From Tumebacillus sp. BK434 (GTDB lineage: Bacteria; Bacillota; Bacilli; Tumebacillales; Tumebacillaceae): DNA of 64,000 nucleotides. The translations under genes and the position numbers were made by a program. The first letter of the stretch is position 1, and each line of letters begins with the position of its first letter. The notes under the pieces are model-generated. The model was not told the DNA's origin. It saw only the letters and a list, made by a program, of their open reading frames with translations, and made no database searches. This document shows positions 59,483-64,000 of this stretch, piece by piece. The stretch covers positions 101,069-165,068 of the forward strand of contig NZ_SLXS01000007.1 of NCBI RefSeq assembly GCF_004340785.1. The letters are read 5' to 3'.

Positions 59483-60559
59483 ATGTTGGAGTTCGATCTC
59501 GATGTAGAGGCTCTGGCTCAGATAAAGGTCATCGGCTGCGGCGGCGGCGGATGCAACGCAGTCAATCGAATGATTGAAGCGGGTATCAAGGGCGTGGAGT
59601 TCATTACTGTCAACACCGATGCACAAGCTCTGCACCTCTCGAAAGCAGAACATCGCCTGCAAATCGGCGAAAAACTCACGCGTGGACTTGGCGCAGGTGC
59701 GAACCCTGAGATCGGCAAGAAAGCAGCGGAGGAAAGCAAGGAACTGATCATGAACGCGCTGCGCGGCGCTGACATGGTCTTCGTAACCGCAGGCATGGGC
59801 GGCGGTACTGGCACCGGTGCGGCGCCTGTCGTCGCAGAGATCGCGAAGGAGCTCGGAGCGCTGACGGTTGGCGTTGTTACCAAGCCGTTCACCTTCGAAG
59901 GCCGTCGCCGCATGAACCAGGCGGAAACGGGCATCGCAAACCTCAAAGAAAAAGTCGACACACTGATCGTCATCCCGAACGACCGTCTGTTGGAGATCGT
60001 TGACAAGAACACCCCGATGCTGGAAGCGTTCCGCGAAGCGGATAACGTGCTGCGTCAAGGTGTTCAAGGCATCTCCGACCTGATCGCCGTTCCGGGCCTG
60101 ATCAACGTCGACTTTGCAGACGTCAAGACCATCATGACGGAACGCGGTTCCGCGCTGATGGGGATTGGTGTACACTCCGGCGAGAACCGTGCGGCAGAAG
60201 CGGCGAAGAAGGCGATTTGCTCGCCGCTGCTCGAGACCTCGATCGACGGCGCACGCGGTGTCCTGATGCATATCGCAGGCGGCACCAACCTGTCTCTGTT
60301 CGAAGTCAACGAGGCGGCCGATATCGTCTCTTCGGCAGCCGACCCGGAAGTGAACATGATCTTTGGTGCTGTGATCAACCCGGATCTGAAAGATGAGATC
60401 GTGGTGACGGTGATCGCGACCGGTTTTGAGCACAAGGAGCGCCCGGCACAGCCGAAGCCCCAGCTCAACAAGACCGACATCAAGTCGTTTGGCACTGGCA
60501 ATAACGCGAGCTCGGACAATCTCGACATCCCGGCGTTCCTGCGTCGCAACAACCGCTAG
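59483..60559 (+). CDS. ftsZ: Cell division protein FtsZ
   Basis: A 358-residue tubulin-like GTPase forming the Z-ring. [10 protein letters not shown], the GTP-binding [11 protein letters not shown] and the T7 loop [11 protein letters not shown] are present. The start at 59483 follows AAGGA and GAGGAGG; the frame extends to 59450 through the leader. The C-terminal peptide [12 protein letters not shown], which binds FtsA and SepF, is intact, but the disordered linker between it and the globular domain is only about 27 residues, shorter than in B. subtilis. A terminator follows; spoIIGA-sigE-sigG, which often come next, are absent. Confidence 0.96.
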   Translation: MLEFDLDVEALAQIKVIGCGGGGCNAVNRMIEAGIKGVEFITVNTDAQALHLSKAEHRLQIGEKLTRGLGAGANPEIGKKAAEESKELIMNALRGADMVFVTAGMGGGTGTGAAPVVAEIAKELGALTVGVVTKPFTFEGRRRMNQAETGIANLKEKVDTLIVIPNDRLLEIVDKNTPMLEAFREADNVLRQGVQGISDLIAVPGLINVDFADVKTIMTERGSALMGIGVHSGENRAAEAAKKAICSPLLETSIDGARGVLMHIAGGTNLSLFEVNEAADIVSSAADPEVNMIFGAVINPDLKDEIVVTVIATGFEHKERPAQPKPQLNKTDIKSFGTGNNASSDNLDIPAFLRRNNR

Positions 60560-60568
60560 TACATGTAT

Positions 60569-60599
60569 GGAGACTCCTTTCGCAGGAGTCTCTTTTTTT
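60569..60599 (+). terminator. Terminator of the dcw cluster after ftsZ
   Basis: GAGACTCCT-TTCGC-AGGAGTCTC followed by T7. The next 90 bases hold nothing recognisable before the tRNA promoter. Confidence 0.93.
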
Positions 60600-60693
60600 G
60601 TAGATGGGGGAGCTAATGTGGTGAAAAGGTTAGGATGAATGACCTTATCTTGTGAGACAAGCTGTTTTGCTCGAATATGGGGTGCATAAAGCT

Positions 60694-60723
60694 TTGAATT
60701 GGCGGGTCGGAACATGATATATT
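60694..60723 (+). promoter_or_regulatory. Promoter of the tRNA-5S operon (extended -10)
   Basis: TTGAAT (60694-60699), 18-base spacer, TGATATATT extended -10 (hexamer 60718-60723). Transcription should start near 60731 at GTCGCCGCG, the same initial sequence as at the 16S rRNA promoter P1. Confidence 0.75.
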
Positions 60724-60730
60724 AATACCT

Positions 60731-60754
60731 GTCGCCGCGAGAGACACGCGGTGA
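60731..60754 (+). promoter_or_regulatory. Conserved initial transcribed hairpin of the tRNA operon
   Basis: GTCGCCGCG-AGAGACA-CGCGGTGA forms a five-pair hairpin (CCGCG/CGCGG) starting at +1. The same sequence, two bases shorter in the loop, begins the transcript from P1 of the rRNA operon at 63806. Confidence 0.65.
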
Positions 60755-60759
60755 GACAC

Positions 60760-60848
60760 GGAGGAATGTCCGAGTTCGGTCGAAGGAGCTTGACTCGAAA
60801 TCAAGTAGGCGGGTAACCGTCTCGGGGGTTCGAATCCCTCTTCCTCCG
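60760..60848 (+). tRNA. tRNA-Ser(CGA)
   Basis: Class II tRNA with acceptor GGAGGAA/TTCCTCC, long variable arm, anticodon CGA at 60796-60798, and encoded CCA to 60851. Reads UCG. Confidence 0.95.
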
Positions 60849-60853
60849 CCAGT

Positions 60854-60926
60854 GAGCCATTAGCTCAGTTGGTAGAGCAACTGACTTTTAATCAGTGGGT
60901 CGAAGGTTCGAGTCCTTCATGGCTCA
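60854..60926 (+). tRNA. tRNA-Lys(TTT), copy 1
   Basis: Acceptor GAGCCAT/ATGGCTC, anticodon loop CTTTTAA, T-arm GGTTCGAGTCC, encoded CCA. Identical to the copy at 61433. Confidence 0.96.
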
Positions 60927-60948
60927 CCACTGTTTTTCAAATGAATAC

Positions 60949-61022
60949 GTGCCCATAGCTCAGCTGGATAGAGCGTTTGACTACGAATCAAAAGGCCGGG
61001 AGTTCGAATCTCTCTGGGCACG
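60949..61022 (+). tRNA. tRNA-Arg(ACG), copy 1
   Basis: Acceptor GTGCCCA/TGGGCAC, anticodon loop CTACGAA, encoded CCA. The A34 implies deamination to inosine by TadA. Differs from the copy at 61528 by one base in the D-arm (T here, C there). Confidence 0.96.
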
Positions 61023-61030
61023 CCATTGAT

Positions 61031-61104
61031 GGCTCGTTGGAGAAGCGGCTTAACTCACCGCCCTTTCAAGGCGGCATTCACGGGTTCGAATCCCGTACGA
61101 GTCA
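61031..61104 (+). tRNA. tRNA-Glu(TTC), copy 1
   Basis: Acceptor GGCTCGT/ACGAGTC, anticodon stem CCGCC/GGCGG around CTTTCAA, encoded CCA. Confidence 0.95.
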
Positions 61105-61108
61105 CCAT

Positions 61109-61181
61109 GGAGGTTTAGCTCAGCTGGGAGAGCATCTGCCTTACAAGCAGAGGGTCGGCGGTTCGATCCCGTCAACCTCCA
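61109..61181 (+). tRNA. tRNA-Val(TAC), copy 1
   Basis: Acceptor GGAGGTT/AACCTCC, anticodon loop CTTACAA, encoded CCA. Confidence 0.96.
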
Positions 61182-61206
61182 CCAATTTTAAAAACTTAAT
61201 CATTGT

Positions 61207-61279
61207 CGCGGGGTGGAGCAGTTGGCAGCTCGTCGGGCTCATAACCCGAAGGTCGCAGGTTCGAGTCCTGTCCCCGCAA
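61207..61279 (+). tRNA. Initiator tRNA-fMet(CAT), copy 1
   Basis: The C1-A72 mismatch (5' C, 3' A before the discriminator) and the GGG/CCC pairs in the anticodon stem (CGGG-CTCATAA-CCCG) mark the initiator. Encoded CCA. Confidence 0.96.
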
Positions 61280-61285
61280 CCACAT

Positions 61286-61359
61286 GGAGCTGTGGTGTAG
61301 TGGCCTAACATGCCCGCCTGTCACGCGGGAGACCGCGGGTTCGAATCCCGTCAGCTCCG
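61286..61359 (+). tRNA. tRNA-Asp(GTC), copy 1
   Basis: Acceptor GGAGCTG/CAGCTCC, anticodon loop CTGTCAC, encoded CCA. Confidence 0.96.
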
Positions 61360-61369
61360 CCATTTTTAC

Positions 61370-61430
61370 AAGGTAGCCCAGCTAAGAACGCGACGTCCTG
61401 TCGCAACGCTGGACACCGTGCATCCTGTAC
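61370..61430 (+). repeat. Structured spacer element, copy A (two hairpins)
   Basis: Outer stem CCAGC (61378-61382)/GCTGG (61408-61412), inner stem GCGAC-GTCCT-GTCGC (61390-61404), and a second hairpin CGTGCA-TCC-TGTACG, ending directly at tRNA-Lys copy 2. Confidence 0.75.
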
Positions 61431-61432
61431 GT

Positions 61433-61505
61433 GAGCCATTAGCTCAGTTGGTAGAGCAACTGACTTTTAATCAGTGGGTCGAAGGTTCGAGTCCTTCATG
61501 GCTCA
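61433..61505 (+). tRNA. tRNA-Lys(TTT), copy 2
   Basis: Same sequence as copy 1, including the following spacer apart from one base; part of a duplicated Lys-Arg segment. Confidence 0.96.
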
Positions 61506-61527
61506 CCACTGTTTTTCAAATGAATAT

Positions 61528-61601
61528 GTGCCCATAGCTCAGCCGGATAGAGCGTTTGACTACGAATCAAAAGGCCGGGAGTTCGAATCTCTCTGGGCAC
61601 G
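61528..61601 (+). tRNA. tRNA-Arg(ACG), copy 2
   Basis: Same as copy 1 except for one D-arm base (AGCCGGAT instead of AGCTGGAT). Anticodon loop CTACGAA, encoded CCA. Confidence 0.96.
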
Positions 61602-61612
61602 CCATTGACTCT

Positions 61613-61685
61613 GGGGGTATAGCTCAGTTGGTAGAGCACCTGCCTTGCAAGCAGGGGGTCAGCGGTTCGAATCCGCTTATCTCCA
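61613..61685 (+). tRNA. tRNA-Ala(TGC)
   Basis: Acceptor GGGGGTA/TATCTCC with two G-U pairs, anticodon loop CTTGCAA, encoded CCA. Single copy in this operon. Confidence 0.95.
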
Positions 61686-61691
61686 CCATTT

Positions 61692-61825
61692 TAGGAAGTT
61701 CAGCTAAAAGCGCGACGTCCTGTCGCGAAGGAAGCCCAGCTAAAACCGCGACGTCCTGTCGCGAAGGAAGCCCAGCTAAAACCGCGACGTCCTGTCGCAA
61801 CGCTGGACACGGTACATCCTGTACG
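61692..61825 (+). repeat. Structured spacer elements, copies B, C and D in tandem
   Basis: Three successive GCGACGTCCTGTCGC hairpins about 36 bases apart (from 61712, 61748 and 61784). Copies B and C are cut short at the second half (GCGAAGGAAG), while D is complete with CCAGC/GCTGG and GTACA-TCC-TGTAC. It looks like a unit amplified by recombination. Confidence 0.75.
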
Positions 61826-61826
61826 T

Positions 61827-61898
61827 GCGGAAGTGGCTCAGGGGTAGAGCATCGCCTTGCCAAGGCGAGGGTCGCGGGTTCGAATCCCGTCTTCCGCT
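61827..61898 (+). tRNA. tRNA-Gly(GCC), copy 1
   Basis: Acceptor GCGGAAG/CTTCCGC, anticodon loop TTGCCAA, encoded CCA. Confidence 0.96.
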
Positions 61899-61908
61899 CC
61901 AATAAGAA

Positions 61909-61982
61909 GGGCCCATAGCTCAGTTGGCTAGAGCGCACGACTGATAATCGTGAGGTCGGAAGTTCGAATCTTCTTGGGCCCA
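61909..61982 (+). tRNA. tRNA-Ile(GAT), copy 1
   Basis: Acceptor GGGCCCA/TGGGCCC, anticodon loop CTGATAA, encoded CCA. Confidence 0.96.
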
Positions 61983-62004
61983 CCATTTCAATACTTTATC
62001 TTCT

Positions 62005-62094
62005 GGAGAGATGTCCGAGTTTGGTCGAAGGAGCACGATTGGAAATCGTGTAGGCGCCTAAAACGTCTCGGGGGTTCGAATCCCCCTCTCTCCG
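62005..62094 (+). tRNA. tRNA-Ser(GGA)
   Basis: Class II tRNA, acceptor GGAGAGA/TCTCTCC, anticodon loop TTGGAAA, long variable arm, encoded CCA. Confidence 0.95.
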
Positions 62095-62101
62095 CCATGA
62101 T

Positions 62102-62175
62102 GGCGGCGTAGCTCAGCTGGCTAGAGCGACCGGTTCATACCCGGTAGGTCGGGGGTTCAAGTCCCTCCGCCGCTA
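62102..62175 (+). tRNA. Elongator tRNA-Met(CAT)
   Basis: Acceptor GGCGGCG/CGCCGCT (terminal G-U), anticodon loop TTCATAC, encoded CCA. It lacks the initiator marks. A tRNA-Ile2 (lysidine) identity is possible in principle but the sequence resembles elongator Met of Bacilli. Confidence 0.9.
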
Positions 62176-62196
62176 CCATATTCGAAAAGTAGAAGT

Positions 62197-62268
62197 TGGG
62201 GTGTCGCCAAGCGGTAAGGCAACGGACTTTGACTCCGTCATGCGAAGGTTCGATCCCTTCCACCCCAG
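62197..62268 (+). tRNA. tRNA-Gln(TTG)
   Basis: Acceptor TGGGGTG/CACCCCA, anticodon loop CTTTGAC, encoded CCA. Confidence 0.95.
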
Positions 62269-62275
62269 CCAAGAA

Positions 62276-62349
62276 GGCTCGTTGGAGAAGCGGCTTAACT
62301 CACCGCCCTTTCAAGGCGGCATTCACGGGTTCGAATCCCGTACGAGTCA
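62276..62349 (+). tRNA. tRNA-Glu(TTC), copy 2
   Basis: Identical to copy 1; first gene of the duplicated Glu-Val-fMet-Asp block. Confidence 0.95.
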
Positions 62350-62353
62350 CCAT

Positions 62354-62426
62354 GGAGGTTTAGCTCAGCTGGGAGAGCATCTGCCTTACAAGCAGAGGGT
62401 CGGCGGTTCGATCCCGTCAACCTCCA
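62354..62426 (+). tRNA. tRNA-Val(TAC), copy 2
   Basis: Identical to copy 1; same spacing to the neighbours. Confidence 0.96.
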
Positions 62427-62451
62427 CCAATTTTTAAAACTTAATCATTGT

Positions 62452-62524
62452 CGCGGGGTGGAGCAGTTGGCAGCTCGTCGGGCTCATAACCCGAAGGTCG
62501 CAGGTTCGAGTCCTGTCCCCGCAA
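62452..62524 (+). tRNA. Initiator tRNA-fMet(CAT), copy 2
   Basis: Identical to copy 1, with the C1-A72 mismatch and GGG/CCC anticodon-stem pairs. Confidence 0.96.
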
Positions 62525-62530
62525 CCACAT

Positions 62531-62604
62531 GGAGCTGTGGTGTAGTGGCCTAACATGCCCGCCTGTCACGCGGGAGACCGCGGGTTCGAATCCCGTCAGC
62601 TCCG
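62531..62604 (+). tRNA. tRNA-Asp(GTC), copy 2
   Basis: Identical to copy 1; end of the duplicated block. Confidence 0.96.
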
Positions 62605-62627
62605 CCATTTAAAATGAATAGAAACAT

Positions 62628-62700
<73 letters not shown>

Positions 62701-62706
62701 CCATTT

Positions 62707-62812
62707 AAGGAAGTTCAGCTAAAAGCGCGACGTCCTGTCGCAACGCTGAACAAAGGTAGCCCCGCTAAGAACGCGACGTCCTGTCGCAACGCGGGATGCA
62801 TACATCCTGTAT
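62707..62812 (+). repeat. Structured spacer elements, copies E and F
   Basis: E has outer stem GTTCAGC/GCTGAAC around GCGAC-GTCCT-GTCGC but no second hairpin. F has CCCGC/GCGGG around the same core and a perfect second hairpin GCATACA-TCC-TGTATGC. The outer stems differ from copy A at paired positions. Confidence 0.75.
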
Positions 62813-62884
62813 GCGGAAGTGGCTCAGGGGTAGAGCATCGCCTTGCCAAGGCGAGGGTCGCGGGTTCGAATCCCGTCTTCCGCT
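62813..62884 (+). tRNA. tRNA-Gly(GCC), copy 2
   Basis: Identical to copy 1; part of a duplicated Gly-Ile segment. Confidence 0.96.
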
Positions 62885-62894
62885 CCAATAAGAA

Positions 62895-62968
62895 GGGCCC
62901 ATAGCTCAGTTGGCTAGAGCGCACGACTGATAATCGTGAGGTCGGAAGTTCGAATCTTCTTGGGCCCA
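62895..62968 (+). tRNA. tRNA-Ile(GAT), copy 2
   Basis: Identical to copy 1; last tRNA of the operon. Confidence 0.96.
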
Positions 62969-62972
62969 CCAA

Positions 62973-63037
62973 CAAGGTAGATCGACTAAGATCAGCGACG
63001 TCCTGTCGCAACATCGATCGACCGTACATCCTATATG
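62973..63037 (+). repeat. Structured spacer element, copy G, between tRNA-Ile and 5S rRNA
   Basis: Outer stem GATCGA/TCGATC, inner stem GCGAC-GTCCT-GTCGC, and a weaker second hairpin around ACATCCTATATGT. The outer stem sequence is quite unlike the other copies yet still pairs. Confidence 0.75.
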
Positions 63038-63154
63038 TCTAGTGATAATGTCGCAGAGGTCACACCTGTTCCCATCCCGAACACAGAAGTTAAGCTCTGC
63101 AGAGCCGATGGTACTTGGACCGCAGGGTCCTGGGAGAGTAGGACGTCGCTAGGC
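63038..63154 (+). rRNA. rrf: 5S ribosomal RNA
   Basis: About 117 bases with the conserved blocks CACACCTGTTCCCATCCCGAA, AAGTTAAGC, GATGGTACTTGG and GGGAGAGTAGGACGTCGC; helix I pairs CTAGTGA with TCGCTAG. It is the 3' end of the tRNA operon, with a terminator directly behind. No 16S or 23S gene belongs to this unit within the window. Confidence 0.95.
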
Positions 63155-63159
63155 AATAT

Positions 63160-63194
63160 AAAGACCCGTTCCGTTATGGAACGGGTCTTTTTGC
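63160..63194. terminator. Bidirectional terminator of the tRNA-5S operon
   Basis: AAAGACCCGTTCC-GTTAT-GGAACGGGTCTTT followed by T-run; on the other strand it closes the Nudix gene, which ends three bases away. Confidence 0.95.
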
Positions 63195-63196
63195 TT

Positions 63197-63676
63197 TTAT
63201 AAGCGAATCCACACCGGCGATTCCTCAATGTTGATTCCCATATACACAGTGCTCTCTTGCTCATGCGCGAGGTAATGCTCTAACATCTTGCGATTGGTCG
63301 GGATCAAGTCCTTCTCGAACCACTCCGAACGCGAGATCCACTCTAAATGCCCTTCGTCCGTTTGGATGATCTCTTTCGTCGTTGTCCGGCCGAAGTAGAC
63401 ATACAGTTGCCGCAGCTCATCATCCAGGTGACGCATGATGATATAACGCAGGCTCAAGCCTTCGATCTGCTCTTGCACGATGCCTGTCTCCTCATGAATC
63501 TCCCGCAGCACCGCCGCTCTCAGATCCTGATGCTCGTGAGCTTCGATGCTGCCGCCGACGCCTGACCATTTGTTGGGCCAGATCTTTTTGTGTGCGCCGC
63601 GATGGATCATCAGCACATCGTCGCCATGAAAAAGAAAGGCGAGGTTCATCGGGCGAATCTTATCGATACAAGTCAA
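63197..63676 (-). CDS. Nudix hydrolase (MutT/NUDIX family)
   Basis: About 159 residues. The Nudix box reads GGSIEAHEHQDLRAAVLREIHEETGI: the REIHEETG half is perfect, while the spacing from the first Glu to REx2EE is two residues longer than the classical GX5EX7REUXEEXGU. It hydrolyses a nucleoside diphosphate linked to another group; substrate unknown. A TTG start at 63676 is eight bases after AGGAG; the GTG at 63685 touches the site. It lies inverted between the 5S terminator and the promoters of the next rRNA operon. Confidence 0.85.
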   Translation of the reverse strand: MTCIDKIRPMNLAFLFHGDDVLMIHRGAHKKIWPNKWSGVGGSIEAHEHQDLRAAVLREIHEETGIVQEQIEGLSLRYIIMRHLDDELRQLYVYFGRTTTKEIIQTDEGHLEWISRSEWFEKDLIPTNRKMLEHYLAHEQESTVYMGINIEESPVWIRL

Positions 63677-63769
63677 CGCTTTCACTCCTATTCTGTCGTG
63701 CTAACTCGATTCGCTAAGTAAAGGCATGATCCTTCTGCTCGTTTGTTTCAATTTGTTCGGCAGGCTGAA

Positions 63770-63798
63770 TTGAGAGTGTAGAGGGAAGATGATAAGAT
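63770..63798 (+). promoter_or_regulatory. rRNA promoter P1
   Basis: TTGAGA (63770-63775), 17-base spacer, extended -10 TGATAAGAT (hexamer 63793-63798). Predicted +1 is the G of GTCGCCGCG at 63806, seven bases after the -10, exactly as in the tRNA operon promoter. Confidence 0.8.
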
Positions 63799-63805
63799 AG
63801 TCCTT

Positions 63806-63827
63806 GTCGCCGCGAGAGACGCGGTGA
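63806..63827 (+). promoter_or_regulatory. Conserved initial transcribed hairpin of rRNA P1
   Basis: GTCGCCGCG-AGAGA-CGCGGTGA repeats the +1 hairpin of the tRNA operon with a two-base shorter loop. Nothing else connects these two sites, so the match is unlikely to be chance. Confidence 0.65.
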
Positions 63828-63851
63828 TCAAGAGGAAGAAAAAATCACCAG

Positions 63852-63880
63852 TTGCATTCTACAATGCAGCGTGGTATATT
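63852..63880 (+). promoter_or_regulatory. rRNA promoter P2
   Basis: TTGCAT (63852-63857), 17-base spacer, extended -10 TGGTATATT (hexamer 63875-63880). A perfect inverted repeat TGCATT-CTAC-AATGCA (63853-63868) covers the -35. The predicted +1 again starts GTCGC, folding as GTCGC-TTCG-GCGGC. The leader then has TGATCCTTGAAAACTAAAC, the usual pre-16S sequence of Bacilli. Confidence 0.8.
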
Positions 63881-63975
63881 AAGAAACGTCGCTTCGGCGG
63901 CACACGATTGATCCTTGAAAACTAAACGAGTGTTACAGAGATGAGATACGAGTCAAGATACAAGCTTTTCAACTT

Positions 63976-64000
63976 TTATTGAGAGTTTGATCCTGGCTCA
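63976..64000 (+). rRNA. rrs: 16S ribosomal RNA, 5' end only
   Basis: The window ends in ATTGAGAGTTTGATCCTGGC followed by TCA, the universal 16S start. Only about 25 bases are present; the gene continues beyond the window. Confidence 0.95.

Overview
The window comes from the chromosome of a fairly GC-rich, endospore-forming, meso-DAP-containing Firmicute. Three things support this. There is a Bacillus-type division and cell-wall (dcw) cluster with mraZ at its head and a spoVD gene that keeps the two SpoVD cysteines. MurE carries the DNPR motif expected for a meso-diaminopimelate ligase. Ribosome binding sites are strong AGGAGG types, with many GTG and TTG starts. The overall character fits the Alicyclobacillaceae (Tumebacillus-like) or a neighbouring group; that placement is inference from memory, not from a search.

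Layout. 1-6.5 kb: pcrA helicase, then two tandem orphan oligopeptide-binding lipoproteins (oppA) and small genes. 6.6-10.5 kb: a membrane-bound double-GGDEF protein, an alpha/beta hydrolase and small unknown genes. 10.48-12.02 kb (minus strand): an NprR-like HTH-TPR regulator overlapping a secreted propeptide gene that holds tandem 15-residue repeats. 12.2-15.8 kb: a fixABCX-type electron-transfer flavoprotein operon. 15.9-24.7 kb: GNAT, lspA, a small leader-type ORF and terminator ahead of an ABC-F gene, modA and modB, typA, a yuzB-like gene, erpA and unknowns. 24.7-28 kb (minus): tpx, an SDR, an alpha/beta hydrolase and a disordered-tail protein. 28-33 kb: a methylcrotonyl-CoA carboxylase / HMG-CoA lyase (leucine catabolism) operon. 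33-39.9 kb: a third oppA, panE, a candidate Zur-controlled small RNA, an Eis-like acetyltransferase, a histidine-rich membrane protein, and a divergent hxlR/namA pair. 40-60.6 kb: the dcw cluster mraZ-rsmH-ftsL-pbp-spoVD-murE-murF-mraY-murD-spoVE-murB-murA-divIB-ylxW-ylxX-sbp-ftsA-ftsZ, with no murG. 60.7-63.2 kb: 22 tRNA genes and a 5S rRNA from one promoter. 63.2-64 kb: an inverted Nudix gene, then tandem promoters and the first bases of a 16S rRNA gene.

How the genes work together. The dcw block makes lipid-linked peptidoglycan precursor (murE, F, D, B, A, mraY), polymerises and crosslinks it at the septum and spore (two PASTA-containing transpeptidases, SpoVE), and builds the divisome (FtsL, DivIB, FtsA, FtsZ). 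The three Opp-type binding proteins would supply peptide import, which an intracellular peptide-sensing regulator such as the one at 10.7-12 kb would need.

The most notable observations are: (1) the NprR-like regulator with a multi-copy pheromone precursor; (2) an orphan promoter with a Zur-box-like operator and an ~80-nt terminator-ended transcript that has a C-rich loop; (3) seven copies of a two-hairpin RNA element with compensatory changes in the tRNA/5S spacers; (4) an attenuator-like leader before the ABC-F gene. All functional statements rest on motif recognition from the sequence alone.
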